DNA from: Nocardioides sp. Soil797
GTDB lineage: Bacteria; Actinomycetota; Actinomycetes; Propionibacteriales; Nocardioidaceae
Reading direction: 5' to 3'
DNA: 64,000 nt
Assembly: GCA_001429555.1 (NCBI GenBank)
Contig: LMSR01000004.1
Span: forward strand, 27,987 to 91,986
Part shown: positions 7,741-16,065 of the stretch, piece after piece
Layout of the letters: each line of letters opens with the position of its first letter
Position numbering within the stretch: the first letter of the stretch is position 1
Notes under the pieces: generated by a model
Told to the model about the DNA's origin: nothing
Databases searched by the model: none
Seen by the model: only the letters and a program-made list of their open reading frames with translations
Program-made: the position numbers and the translations under genes

Positions 7741-8310
7741 CTAAGCCCGAGGCTCAACCCGGGCCAGGAACTCCAGCACCCGCTCGGTGAGCAGGGCAGC
7801 CGCCCCTGCGTCGTAGGACGGCAAGGAGTTGTCGGCGAACAGGTGCGCCGACCCGGGGTAGAGGAAGTAGTCAGCGCCCAACCCTTCGAGCTCCTTGGCC
7901 GCCGCACGGTCGAAGTCCTCGAACCATGGGTCGTCGGCCATCGCATGCACCTGTGCGGCGAGGCCGTCCGGCCAGGTGCCGAACTCGCCGGGAGGGATGG
8001 CGCCGTGGAAGCTGAGCAGGCCGCGGACTCCGTCCCGGGTCTGGGCGAGCTGTTGGGCCGGTGGGACGCCGAGGGAGAAGCCGCCGTAGACGGTCGCGGT
8101 CGGCAACTCCTCGGCAGCGGCGAGAGCGCGATCGGCGACGACCTGGAAGCCGGTCTCCTTGGCAAAGGCGACTCCCTCGTCGATGTCGTCGAAGGTGTGC
8201 CCGTCATACGAATCGGGCGTGTGCACGGTGTGGCCGGCCTGGCGAAGCGTCTCTGCGAAGGCGAGGACGCCATCGGTCAGGCCCTGGGCGTGGTGGAAGA
8301 GAACAATCAT
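7741..8310 (-). CDS. Dienelactone hydrolase family protein, serine type
   Basis: 189 aa. Alpha/beta hydrolase with the compact DLH core: MIVLFHHAQGLTDGVLAFAETLRQAGH at the N-terminus, nucleophile elbow GGFSLG with Ser79 in place of the classical Cys, and catalytic His156 in GSAHLF. The general acid is probably in the DYFLYPG strand region. The substrate is unknown. The gene converges on the PlsC-like gene, with stops 10 bp apart, and its start has CAGACT seven bases upstream on the minus strand, resembling the leaderless promoters elsewhere in the window. Confidence 0.75.
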   Translation of the reverse strand: MIVLFHHAQGLTDGVLAFAETLRQAGHTVHTPDSYDGHTFDDIDEGVAFAKETGFQVVADRALAAAEELPTATVYGGFSLGVPPAQQLAQTRDGVRGLLSFHGAIPPGEFGTWPDGLAAQVHAMADDPWFEDFDRAAAKELEGLGADYFLYPGSAHLFADNSLPSYDAGAAALLTERVLEFLARVEPRA

Positions 8311-8340
8311 GGGATCCAGTCTGGAGCAGGTTGCGGACGA

Positions 8341-9291
8341 TCAACTTCCGGTTGCGGCCAGCATTCGCTCGGCGATCTCCCGGGCGGCCGCGCGCACCTC
8401 GTCGCACCTCACGATGCGGTAGGGGACCGGGAGCGTGGCCAGCGACTCGGCGTACATCCACGGGTTGCTGGTGGTGCCGGTGAGCCGCGTGCTCGCGTCG
8501 TCGACGGCCTCCAAGTGGCCCAGCGCCCGCGGGAACCAGAACGAGCCGACGGGTGCGTCGATGACCACCTCGACGTCGTACTCCCAACCAGCGGAGAGGT
8601 GCTCCTCGAGCAGGCCGACCGGATCCAGGTCGTCGGGCGGGGTGAAACCCTTCTCAAGAGTGGTCACCGAGCCGACCCGGTCGACGCGATAGGCACGCAA
8701 CGCCTTCGCCCGGTGGTTGTGGCAGAGCAGGTACCACCGGCCGTGGCGCACCACGACGGCCCACGGGTCGACCGTCGCCTCCCAGGCCGCGCCGGCCTCG
8801 GAGCGGTAGCCGATGCACACCTGCCGACGGTCGGCGCACGCCTGCACCAGCACGGTCACCGTCTCGGGGTCCGGGCGGGCAGCGCCGCGGTCGGGAGCGG
8901 CCGCGGCAGTACGGCGTACGGCCTCGGCCTGCGCGGCGACAGCAGCGGGGAGTGAGCGGATGATCGTGCCGAGCGCGCTGCCGACCAGGTCATCGGGGTC
9001 GCTGGCCTGGTGGTGCCCGTCGAGGACCGCCATCACCAAGCCGAGGGCCTGGGCCGACGAGAACCGCAACGGTGGCAGCCGCAGGCCGCGCCCCACCCGG
9101 TATCCGCCGTAGGGCCCGCGCTCGGACTCGACCGGGATCCCGGCCTCGCGGAGCAGGGCGACATAGCGCCGCGCCGCCCGTGACGAGACGCCGAGCTCGT
9201 CGCCGAGGCGGTCGGCCGTGATGCCGGGATGGTCCTGGAGCACGTCGAGGCAGCGCAGGGCCCGGGAGGTCGGGCTGGCGTCGGGTTGCAT
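8341..9291 (-). CDS. WYL-domain transcriptional regulator (DeoR-like HTH)
   Basis: 316 aa from ATG 9291; an upstream in-frame start would overlap the divergent gene and is rejected. Residues about 8-60 form a winged HTH (RALRCLDVLQDHPG... SRAARRYVALLREAGIPVESERGPYGGY). The WYL domain lies at about 140-230, with RWYLLCHNHRAKALRAYRVDRVGS as the signature, followed by a WCX-type C-terminal extension. WYL proteins sense nucleic acids or small ligands and several regulate DNA-damage responses. It is divergent from an acetyltransferase/AlkX-YcaQ-like operon with a 9-bp inverted repeat between, so it probably controls that pair. Confidence 0.83.
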   Translation of the reverse strand: MQPDASPTSRALRCLDVLQDHPGITADRLGDELGVSSRAARRYVALLREAGIPVESERGPYGGYRVGRGLRLPPLRFSSAQALGLVMAVLDGHHQASDPDDLVGSALGTIIRSLPAAVAAQAEAVRRTAAAAPDRGAARPDPETVTVLVQACADRRQVCIGYRSEAGAAWEATVDPWAVVVRHGRWYLLCHNHRAKALRAYRVDRVGSVTTLEKGFTPPDDLDPVGLLEEHLSAGWEYDVEVVIDAPVGSFWFPRALGHLEAVDDASTRLTGTTSNPWMYAESLATLPVPYRIVRCDEVRAAAREIAERMLAATGS

Positions 9292-9300
9292 GGCGGCCTC

Positions 9301-9338
9301 GATTCCGGATGGCAGTCGTCCGGAATCGACCCTAGTGT
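9301..9338 (+). promoter_or_regulatory. Operator and -10 box between WYL regulator and acetyltransferase
   Basis: Perfect 9-bp inverted repeat GATTCCGGA (9301-9309) and TCCGGAATC (9319-9327), spacer 9 bp, then a -10 box TAGTGT at 9333-9338, 7 nt before the plus-strand ATG at 9346. The repeat occupies the space between the -10 box and the WYL start, where a repressor would block both directions. Confidence 0.65.
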
Positions 9339-9345
9339 CGTCGGC

Positions 9346-9921
9346 ATGAGCATCACCATCCGTCCCGCGCACGACTTCGACGACGTCGCGACGATGCTGG
9401 GGCCGAAGAACCCGACGTCGTCGGTCTGCTTCTGCCTGAGCCACCGCATCCCGGCCAAGCTCAACCAGTCACTCGTCGGCCCCGAGCGCGGTGAGTTCGT
9501 GCGTGAGCTGTGCGCCCGCGACGTGGCACCCGGAGTGCTGGCCCACGACGGTGACACGGTGGTCGGCTGGGCCGCGGTCGCCCCTCGCTCCGAGCTCCCG
9601 TTCGCCCGCTCGACGAAGATCCCGCACGTGGATGACCAGCCGGCCTGGTCGATCTGGTGCATCCGGGTCCGTCCCGGCCACCGCAAGAAGGGCATCGCGC
9701 GCACATTGATTCCCGGCGCCGTCGACTACGCCGCGTCACAGGGTGCGCCGGTCGTCGAGGGCTACCCGGTCGACAACCGGGGCGAGAAGGTCGACCTGAC
9801 CATGGCGCACGTCGGCACCCGTGCGCTCTTCGAGGCCGCCGGGTTCACGATGGCTGCTCCGACCGAGGCCACCTCCGCCGGCTTCCCGCGAGTCATCATG
9901 CGCAAGGACCTGCGCGGGTGA
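9346..9921 (+). CDS. GNAT family N-acetyltransferase
   Basis: 191 aa. The acetyl-CoA pyrophosphate-binding motif A is RVRPGHRKKGIARTLIPGAV (about residues 106-125), preceded by the strand WSIWCIRV. The N-terminal half contains a VCFCLSHRIPAK segment seen in a subgroup annotated only as GNAT. The ATG is selected over an earlier in-frame ATG because TAGTGT lies 7 nt upstream, and because the earlier start would cross the operator and the WYL gene. The TGA overlaps the GTG of the next gene by 4 nt, indicating an operon with the glycosylase-like protein. Acceptor unknown. Confidence 0.8.
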   Translation: MSITIRPAHDFDDVATMLGPKNPTSSVCFCLSHRIPAKLNQSLVGPERGEFVRELCARDVAPGVLAHDGDTVVGWAAVAPRSELPFARSTKIPHVDDQPAWSIWCIRVRPGHRKKGIARTLIPGAVDYAASQGAPVVEGYPVDNRGEKVDLTMAHVGTRALFEAAGFTMAAPTEATSAGFPRVIMRKDLRG

Positions 9922-11012
9922 CGGTGCACGAGCTCACCCGCGAGCGGGCCCGGCGGATCGCGGTGCGGGCGCAGCTGCTGGCCGAGCCCCGGCCGGTCGA
10001 CCTGCTCGAGGTGGTGCGTCACCTCGCCCTGGTGCAGGCGGATCCGGTCACCGTGGTCGCGCCGAGCGCGGATCTCGTTGCCTGGTCGCGCCTCGGGGCG
10101 TCGTACGTCATGGGAGACCTGGAGTCGCTCCGTGTGGCCGGGAGCCTGGTCGAGCTCGACATGATGTTGCGCCCGGCCGAGGACATCGCCCTGTTCCGCG
10201 CCGAGATGGCCGCCTGGCCCGGGCCAGGTCCGCTCAAGGACTGGCAGGAGGGCATCCGCGACTGGGTGCTGGCCAACGACGAGTGCCGCCGCGACGTGCT
10301 CGAGGCGCTCGCCGGCGACGGGCCGCTGCCGGCCAGCCAGTTGCCCGACACCACGATCGCTCCCTGGGAGTCGAGCGGGTGGAACAGTGACCGCAGCATG
10401 CGCAAGCTGCTCGACATGATGGTCGGCCGGGGCGAGATCGCGATGGCCGGTGTCGAGGGACGCGAGCGCATCTGGGACCTCGCCGAGCGGGTCTACCCGC
10501 CCACCGAGGTGGTGCCGTTCGAACAGGCCGCGGCCGAGCGCGACTCCCGCCGACTTCGCGCGCTGGGGGTTGCCCGGCCGAAGTCGGCAAAGACCCCCAA
10601 CGAGCCGAACCACGTGGGAGAGGCTGGTGAACCGGCGGTCATCGAGGACGTGAAGGGGAAGTGGCGGGTCGACCCGGCACTGCTGGAGGGTGACTTCGAG
10701 GGACGGACCGCGCTCCTCTCGCCGATCGACCGGCTGGTGATCGACCGGTTGCGGATGGACGAGATCTTCGAGTTCGACTACCAGCTCGAGATGTTCAAGC
10801 CAGCCGCCAGGCGTCGGTTCGGGTATTGGGCGATGCCGATCCTGCACGGCGACCGGCTGGTCGGGAAGCTCGATGCCACCACCGACCGCGAGGCCGGTGT
10901 GCTGCGGGTCGATGCGGTGCACGAGGACGGCGCCTGGACCCGGGCCATGCGCTCGGCGGTCGACGACGAGATCTCAGCCTTGGTCACGTGGTTGGGCCTT
11001 TCTCGCTCCTGA
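9918..11012 (+). CDS. Winged-helix DNA glycosylase-like protein (AlkX/YcaQ, HTH_42 family)
   Basis: 364 aa from GTG 9918, which overlaps the preceding stop. The family has three tandem winged helices and a beta-barrel; members such as YcaQ (AlkX) and AlkZ unhook DNA interstrand crosslinks. The catalytic QxD-type motif is visible in LVQADPVTVVAPSADLVAWSRL (about residues 35-56), the barrel region in SPIDRLVIDRLRMDEIFEFDYQLEMF, and the C-terminal YWAMPILHGDRLVGKLD signature is typical. It is co-transcribed with an acetyltransferase and lies opposite a WYL regulator, a family often tied to DNA damage, which supports a repair role. Confidence 0.8.
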   Translation: MTVHELTRERARRIAVRAQLLAEPRPVDLLEVVRHLALVQADPVTVVAPSADLVAWSRLGASYVMGDLESLRVAGSLVELDMMLRPAEDIALFRAEMAAWPGPGPLKDWQEGIRDWVLANDECRRDVLEALAGDGPLPASQLPDTTIAPWESSGWNSDRSMRKLLDMMVGRGEIAMAGVEGRERIWDLAERVYPPTEVVPFEQAAAERDSRRLRALGVARPKSAKTPNEPNHVGEAGEPAVIEDVKGKWRVDPALLEGDFEGRTALLSPIDRLVIDRLRMDEIFEFDYQLEMFKPAARRRFGYWAMPILHGDRLVGKLDATTDREAGVLRVDAVHEDGAWTRAMRSAVDDEISALVTWLGLSRS

Positions 11013-11065
11013 TCCGGCTACGATCCACTTTCACTTGTACCTGAAGGGCACCTGGGGGAATGGTC

Positions 11066-11599
11066 ATGAAGAAGCTCATCGCACTGGCGCTGCCTGTCGC
11101 CGTACTGTCGCTGGCGTTGTCGGCCTGCAGCGACGACAAGAGCGACAACGACGACAAGAGTGAGAAGCAGGGCAAGAAGGAGTCGACGGCCGCGCCGAAG
11201 CCCAACAAGTACGCGCACATGCTCGATGCCCTGGCCGCGCTCGAGTCGGGTGAGCAGGACGACGACGCCACCTTCACCCCCGGCGCGGATCCGAAGCAGG
11301 CCGCCGCCGAGCAGAACAAGGCGTTGGGCTGGGGCAAGCGCTCCGAGTTCCGCTACGCCGAGGTGCATCGGGACACCAACCGGTCGTGCATCGTCAGCGA
11401 CGACGCCCATCTCGTGGTCCCCAGCGAGTTCGCGCTCGAGTACTACCTCGGTGACGGCACGAAGTGCTCCTTCGACGAGGCAGACGCGAAGGTGATCTAT
11501 CGGTTCGGCAGGCTCACCAATGACGGCGCCGTCGTCTACCGCGCCGTCAAGGGTGCCGACGTGGCTCCGAAGAAGGTGAGGATCGACATCGGGGGATGA
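11066..11599 (+). CDS. Lipoprotein of unknown function
   Basis: 177 aa from ATG 11066 (a start two codons earlier, 11060, is equally possible). The N-terminus MKKLIALALPVAVLSLALSAC is a lipoprotein signal with lipobox LSAC, so Cys21 would be lipidated and the protein anchored outside the membrane. A 30-residue Asp/Lys/Glu-rich linker (DDKSDNDDKSEKQGKKES) follows, then a globular domain of about 130 residues with two cysteines (SCIVSDD and GTKCSFDE) that could form a disulfide. No family recognised. The leader contains a GGGGGAA RBS. Confidence 0.7.
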   Translation: MKKLIALALPVAVLSLALSACSDDKSDNDDKSEKQGKKESTAAPKPNKYAHMLDALAALESGEQDDDATFTPGADPKQAAAEQNKALGWGKRSEFRYAEVHRDTNRSCIVSDDAHLVVPSEFALEYYLGDGTKCSFDEADAKVIYRFGRLTNDGAVVYRAVKGADVAPKKVRIDIGG

Positions 11600-11657
11600 C
11601 GGTTGCACGGTGCGCATCTCTCAGCGGAGGTCGCGGATCTTCCAGGACGGGTCGAGG

Positions 11658-13361
11658 TCAGCCTCGACGCAGCTCTGCCGGCGTGAGCTCCTTCGTGAAC
11701 CGGTGGCACGGCGTCGGGATCGGCCCGTCCGGCCCCCTCGAGGGATGGTCCACAACACCCTCGTCGACCCAGCCCTGTCCGCGGTAGAACGCCTGGGCGC
11801 GGTCGTTTCCGGGGACCACCGCCAACCACGCCTTGTCGTGACCGGCCGTGGCGATCTGCCGCTCCGCCTCGCCGAGCAGGGCGACCGCGATGCCGTTGCC
11901 ACGCTGGTCGGGGTCGACGTAGATCTGGTCGACGGCGTCGTCTGCGGTCATCACGAAGCCCACCACGTCGTTGCCGACCACGGCCACCGTGGTGTGGCGG
12001 ATCCGTTCGGCGGCGACCTCGGTGAAGAACTCGCGCGGCCGGGCGTCGAGCAGCTCGTCGGAGACCCGGTCGACATGGGCCTCGGCCCAGCCCGGCTCCC
12101 AGATCGCGGCGATCGCGGCGACGTCGGTGAGGGTTGCGGCGCGCAGCTCGAGGGTCGACAGGTCGGGGTGGAGCACCGAGTCGGGGTCGACGATCTCGAC
12201 GCTGACGCCGTCACTGCGCAGTCGTCGTACGACCTCCTCGAGCATCACCCGGGACACCTTGTCGGCATCGGTGACCATGCTCAGGTCGAAGCCCACCCGG
12301 TCGGTCGCGACATGAGCCTCGCTGACCGCGCGTACGACGGTCTCGGTCCCGGCGAAGCGCAGCGGACCCTGGAGCCGGTAGACCGTCGTACCCCCGTCGT
12401 CGGAGACGAGGTGGCGGCGCAACGTGGCCGCGTGGTGGGCCGCGACGTCCATCATGTGCAGACCCATGTCGGCAGAGAGTCGCTCGAAGACCTCGACGCC
12501 GCGGACGCTGTGACCGTGCTCGTCGAGCCGTGGCGAGAAGGCGGCGATGCCGACCTGCCCGGGGAGAGAGCCGAGGATGCCGCCGCTGACCCCGCTCTTC
12601 GCGGGGATCCCGACGGTGGTCACCCAGTCGCCCGCTGCGTCGTACATCCCGCAGGTGGTCATCACGCTGAGCACCTGCCGGATCACCTCGCGGGAGAAGA
12701 TCTCCTCGCCGGTGATCGGTTGGACGCCGCCGCCCGCGAGGGTGGCAGCCATCAGCGACAGGTCGCGGCAGGTCAGCCGGATCGCGCACTGCCTGACATA
12801 GCCGCGTACGGCGTCGACGGGGTCGCCGTCCATGACGCCCACCGCCTTGAGCATGTGGCCCATCGCCAGGTTGCGGTGGGAGGTCGACCACTCGGAGGCG
12901 AAGACCTGCTCGTCGATGTGCAGCTGCCGGCCGGCCAGGCGGCTGAACAGGTCGAGGATGTTGTCGACCCGCTCGTCGGAGTCGGCACCCGGCACCAGTG
13001 AGTGCGTCAGGATGGCGCCGGCATTGATCATCGGGTTCTCGGGCCGCCCGGTGTTCTCCTCGAGGGAGATCGCGTTGAACGCCTCACCGGAGGGCTCCAC
13101 GTCGACCTTCTCGAGCACTGCCGGCAGCCCGAGCGCGGCGATCGCGAGGCCGTAGACGAACGGCTTCGACATCGACTGCACGGTGAACTCAACCTCTGCG
13201 TCGCCGGCGCTGTAGACCATGCCGTCGGGCGTGGCCACACACGCGCCGAGCCGTTCTGGGTTCGCTGCCGCGAGCTCGGGGATGTAGTCGGCGACCTCGC
13301 CGGCGTCGGCACTGCACGTGCTCAACACCTCGGCCAGGTAGTCAGGAATCGGGGAACGCAT
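11658..13361 (-). CDS. glsA: Glutaminase A fused to STAS and GNAT domains
   Basis: 567 aa, about 250 residues longer than a standard bacterial glutaminase. Residues 1-305 are a beta-lactamase-fold glutaminase that hydrolyses glutamine to glutamate and ammonia: SxxK dyad S63-K66 (QSMSKPF), ENTGRPENPMINAGAI, and GIPAKSGVSGGI. Residues about 322-400 are a STAS-like sensor domain (TTVYRLQGPLRFAGTETVV...), and residues about 404-550 a GNAT acetyltransferase with motif A DQRGNGIAVALLGEAE. Glutaminase-STAS proteins are known; the added GNAT is unusual. The start ATG at 13361 has a TACGGT box (13368-13373 on the complement) 6 nt upstream. Confidence 0.88.
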   Translation of the reverse strand: MRSPIPDYLAEVLSTCSADAGEVADYIPELAAANPERLGACVATPDGMVYSAGDAEVEFTVQSMSKPFVYGLAIAALGLPAVLEKVDVEPSGEAFNAISLEENTGRPENPMINAGAILTHSLVPGADSDERVDNILDLFSRLAGRQLHIDEQVFASEWSTSHRNLAMGHMLKAVGVMDGDPVDAVRGYVRQCAIRLTCRDLSLMAATLAGGGVQPITGEEIFSREVIRQVLSVMTTCGMYDAAGDWVTTVGIPAKSGVSGGILGSLPGQVGIAAFSPRLDEHGHSVRGVEVFERLSADMGLHMMDVAAHHAATLRRHLVSDDGGTTVYRLQGPLRFAGTETVVRAVSEAHVATDRVGFDLSMVTDADKVSRVMLEEVVRRLRSDGVSVEIVDPDSVLHPDLSTLELRAATLTDVAAIAAIWEPGWAEAHVDRVSDELLDARPREFFTEVAAERIRHTTVAVVGNDVVGFVMTADDAVDQIYVDPDQRGNGIAVALLGEAERQIATAGHDKAWLAVVPGNDRAQAFYRGQGWVDEGVVDHPSRGPDGPIPTPCHRFTKELTPAELRRG

Positions 13362-13367
13362 GCCACC

Positions 13368-13395
13368 ACCGTACGGTTCACGACCGGCGTACGGT
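13368..13395. promoter_or_regulatory. Divergent leaderless promoters for glsA and the DUF488 gene
   Basis: On the minus strand TACGGT (complement of 13368-13373) lies 6 nt before the glutaminase ATG; on the plus strand TACGGT (13390-13395) lies 6 nt before ATG 13402. The minus-strand box is part of the palindrome ACCGTACGGT. Only 40 bp separate the two start codons, so both messages must begin at or next to the start codon and the two promoters overlap. Confidence 0.6.
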
Positions 13396-13401
13396 CGAGG
13401 C

Positions 13402-13752
13402 ATGGACATCCGGATCAAGCGTGCGTACGACGACCCGGCAGCCAACGACGGCACCCGCGTGCTGGTCGACCGGATCTGGCCGCGTGGCGTGGCCAAGGCC
13501 GACCTCGCCCTCGACGACTGGAACAAGGACGTCGCGCCGTCCACCGAGCTGCGGAAGTGGTACGCCCACGACGTGGCGAAGTTCGACGAGTTCGCTGCTC
13601 GGTACGGCAAGGAGCTCGACTCGGTGGCCGGCCGTGCAGCGCTGTCGTCGTTGAAGGCGACTGTCACCGGCCAGCGGCTGACCCTGGTCACCGCCACCAA
13701 GGACGTCGAGCACAGCCAGGCGGCCGTGCTGGCGCAGTTGTTGGGTGCTTGA
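13402..13752 (+). CDS. DUF488 family protein
   Basis: 116 aa, full length for this small family. The signature RVLVDRIWPRGVAKADLALDDWNKDVAPSTELRKWY is clear at about residues 18-52, and a C-terminal TLVTATKDVEHSQAAVL matches the conserved end. The family is widespread in bacteria and often called a DUF488 or YeaO-like protein; its biochemistry is not established. Leaderless-type start. Only 9 bp separate its stop from the lysozyme gene, so the two may be co-transcribed, though no functional link is evident. Confidence 0.8.
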   Translation: MDIRIKRAYDDPAANDGTRVLVDRIWPRGVAKADLALDDWNKDVAPSTELRKWYAHDVAKFDEFAARYGKELDSVAGRAALSSLKATVTGQRLTLVTATKDVEHSQAAVLAQLLGA

Positions 13753-13761
13753 CTCCTGCCC

Positions 13762-14559
13762 ATGACTCCCGGGTTCCTGCGTGGCTCTCGCGCGCGCCTC
13801 GCAGCGACGGCTGCGGTCGCGCTGTTCGTGAGCGGGGTGCTCGCGGGGTGCGGCTCGTCGGACACCTCGTCGCCCGCGCCCTCAGCCTCCGGCTCGTCGC
13901 CCGCGACCTCGCCGACCTCGCCGACCTCGTCGCCCTCGGTGGTTGAGGAATGCGAGGAACGAGCCCGTCTCGAGACCAGAGAGCCGTCGGTCGGCACCAT
14001 CCAGGGCATCGACGTCTCCCACCACCAGGGCGAGATCGACTGGCAGCGAGTGGCCGGCGACGACATCGACTTCGCCTACCTGAAGGCCACCGAAGGCACC
14101 GGCTTCACCGACGACCGGTTCGTCACCAACGCGTCGGCTGCTCGGAGGGCCGGGATCGAGGTGGGCGGCTACCACTACTACTCGCTCTGTTCCGCGCCAG
14201 AACCGCAGGCGGCGCACTTCGTCGACGTACTAGACCGGGCACGCACTGACCTGCCTCCGGTGGTCGACCTCGAGCTGATCGGCAACTGCGATCCGCCGCC
14301 GGAGAAGGCCACGCTGGCCGCGCACGTGGAGACCTTCATCGACCAGGTCGAGGAGGCCACCGGCAAGGAGGTGGTCGTCTACTTCCACCCCGACTTCGAG
14401 GCGACGTACGCCATGGTCGACGACTTCGACCGCCGTCTGTGGGTACGCCGCGTGGGCGCCAAGCCGCCGCCCGGTGACTGGTTCATCTGGCAGCGCGACG
14501 ACGCCGGATCCGTGGACGGCGTCGACACGCCCGTCGACCGCGACGTGATGCGCCGCTGA
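13762..14559 (+). CDS. Glycoside hydrolase family 25 lysozyme-like lipoprotein
   Basis: 265 aa. Signal peptide with lipobox LAGC (Cys30) followed by a Ser/Pro/Thr-rich linker (about 31-60) that would hold the enzyme off the membrane. The GH25 domain (about 78-265) begins GTIQGIDVSHHQGEIDW with the family Asp, has YLKATEGTGFTD, GYHYYSL, and the catalytic DxE-type strand PPVVDLELIG. GH25 muramidases cut the beta-1,4 bond of peptidoglycan glycan strands. A role in cell wall turnover fits; a defensive role against other bacteria is also possible. Confidence 0.85.
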   Translation: MTPGFLRGSRARLAATAAVALFVSGVLAGCGSSDTSSPAPSASGSSPATSPTSPTSSPSVVEECEERARLETREPSVGTIQGIDVSHHQGEIDWQRVAGDDIDFAYLKATEGTGFTDDRFVTNASAARRAGIEVGGYHYYSLCSAPEPQAAHFVDVLDRARTDLPPVVDLELIGNCDPPPEKATLAAHVETFIDQVEEATGKEVVVYFHPDFEATYAMVDDFDRRLWVRRVGAKPPPGDWFIWQRDDAGSVDGVDTPVDRDVMRR

Positions 14560-14586
14560 CGTCGTACGTCGCCCCGGTCACCCGAG

Positions 14587-14662
14587 CCCCCGTGCAGTTA
14601 CCGAAACGTATGCAGGCTTTTTCCGCCTGAAACCTGCATACGTTTCGGTAACTGCACGGGGG
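14587..14662. repeat. 30-bp perfect inverted repeat with 16-nt loop
   Basis: Arms 14587-14616 and 14633-14662 are perfect complements (left arm begins CCCCCGTGCAGTTACC and ends ATGCAGG); loop 14617-14632 is T-rich. It lies between the GH25 gene stop (14559) and the next start (14722). It is much longer and less GC-biased than a normal terminator stem, and there is no U-tract, so besides termination it could be a REP/MITE-like element. No flanking target duplication is obvious. Confidence 0.9.
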
Positions 14663-14721
14663 GAAGGTCGCCGTCCGAAAATCGCTCGCCCACAGTCGGT
14701 GCCGACGGGCAGAATGACTCG

Positions 14722-16020
14722 GTGACTTCACCGGACTCCCTGACGATCCGGTCCTTCTGGGCGGCGCTGCCCACCCCGGGCCGCTGGTTGCTCTCCTCCA
14801 CCGTCTTCCAGGTGCTGGGCCGTGGCCTGACCCTGCCGTTCACCGTGATCTACCTGCACGAGGTGCGTGGACTCACCCTCGACGTGGCTGGATCGATGAT
14901 GGCACTGGCCTTCGCGGTGGCGCTGCTGCTGACCCCGATCGCCGGCGACCTCACCGACCGGCTCGGCGCCCGGATCATGGTGATCATCGGCAGCGCAGCC
15001 CAGGCCATCGGCATGGCGATCCTGGCCTTCGCCGACGACCTGCCGCGAGTGGTCCTGGCGATGGTGTTCGTCGGCATCTGCAACGCGGGCGGCTGGTCGG
15101 CGTTCAACGTGTTGATCTCGTCGATCGTCGACGGCCCGGTCCGGGTGCAGTACTTCGGCATCAACTTCGCGTTGGTCAACCTGGGCATCGGTCTGGGTGG
15201 CGTCGTCGGTGGCATCTTCATCGACGTCAACCGACCCGAGACCTTCACCACGATCTTCCTGATCGCCGCGGTGTGCATGCTGATCCCGATCGCGATGATG
15301 CTCGGCCCCCTGCGCCACGTGCACGGGCGCAGCGAGATCCCGGAGGCCGAGGTCGGCGTCAAGGTCAGCTACCTCAGCCTGCTGCGCCGACCGGGGGTGC
15401 TCCACCTGTTCCTGATCGGGCTGGTCTTCGCGTTCATCGGCTACGGCCAGATGGAGGCCGGCTTCCCGGCGTTCGCGCGCCAGGTCAGCGAGGTGTCCAC
15501 GCGGGTGATCGGTTGGGCCTTCGCGGTGAACACGGTGGTGATCGTGGCCTTCCAGTTCCTGGTGCTCCGCAAGATCGCCGGTCACCGGCGCACCCGCGTC
15601 GTCATGGTGATGGCGGCCATCTGGGCGGCATCGTGGCTGCTGCTCGGCGCCACCGGCGCCTTCGCCGGCACCCTCACCGCGGCCACCATGGTGCTGGTCT
15701 TCCACGCCCTCTTCGCCAGTGGCGAGACGTTGTTGCAGCCGACGTTGCCGGCGATCACCAACGACCTGGCGCCGGCGCACCTGCGCGGCCGCTACAACGC
15801 GCTCTCCTCGGCGTCGTTCCAGCTCGGTGCGATCCTCGCTCCACTGGTGGCCGGATTCCTGCTGCGCCACCACCTCGGCAACGTGTTCATCGGGGTGCTG
15901 CTGGCCGGTTGCGCCGCCCTGGCCCTGGTCGCGTCCCGCCTGGAGAAGCAGATCTCGCCCGAGGTGAACGGGGTCCCCGACGAGGCGTCAAGCATTGCGT
16001 CGCGAAGCGTCAATCATTGA
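14722..16020 (+). CDS. MFS transporter (MdtH/multidrug-like)
   Basis: 432 aa, 12 predicted transmembrane helices. The first cytoplasmic loop carries an MFS signature, DLTDRLGARIMVIIGSAAQAIG (about residues 74-95), and helix 5 resembles an antiporter C motif region (GIGLGGVVGGIF). The C-terminal half has a second loop motif RKIAGHRRTRVVMV and LPAITNDLAPAHLRGRYNAL. This layout is that of multidrug efflux proteins of the MdtH type. GTG start with CAGAAT at 14710-14715 six bases upstream. The C-terminus is short and polar. Substrate not predictable. Confidence 0.8.
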   Translation: MTSPDSLTIRSFWAALPTPGRWLLSSTVFQVLGRGLTLPFTVIYLHEVRGLTLDVAGSMMALAFAVALLLTPIAGDLTDRLGARIMVIIGSAAQAIGMAILAFADDLPRVVLAMVFVGICNAGGWSAFNVLISSIVDGPVRVQYFGINFALVNLGIGLGGVVGGIFIDVNRPETFTTIFLIAAVCMLIPIAMMLGPLRHVHGRSEIPEAEVGVKVSYLSLLRRPGVLHLFLIGLVFAFIGYGQMEAGFPAFARQVSEVSTRVIGWAFAVNTVVIVAFQFLVLRKIAGHRRTRVVMVMAAIWAASWLLLGATGAFAGTLTAATMVLVFHALFASGETLLQPTLPAITNDLAPAHLRGRYNALSSASFQLGAILAPLVAGFLLRHHLGNVFIGVLLAGCAALALVASRLEKQISPEVNGVPDEASSIASRSVNH

Positions 16021-16065
16021 TGGCCGAGGGGTCACTCGTTGTTGCCTGAGCTGGGTCGGTGCCTG

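Noticed and set aside
14617..14632. Treating the 30-bp inverted repeat as IS terminal repeats
   Set aside because: Only 16 nt separates the arms, so no transposase can be inside, and no target duplication flanks it; at most it is a miniature element.
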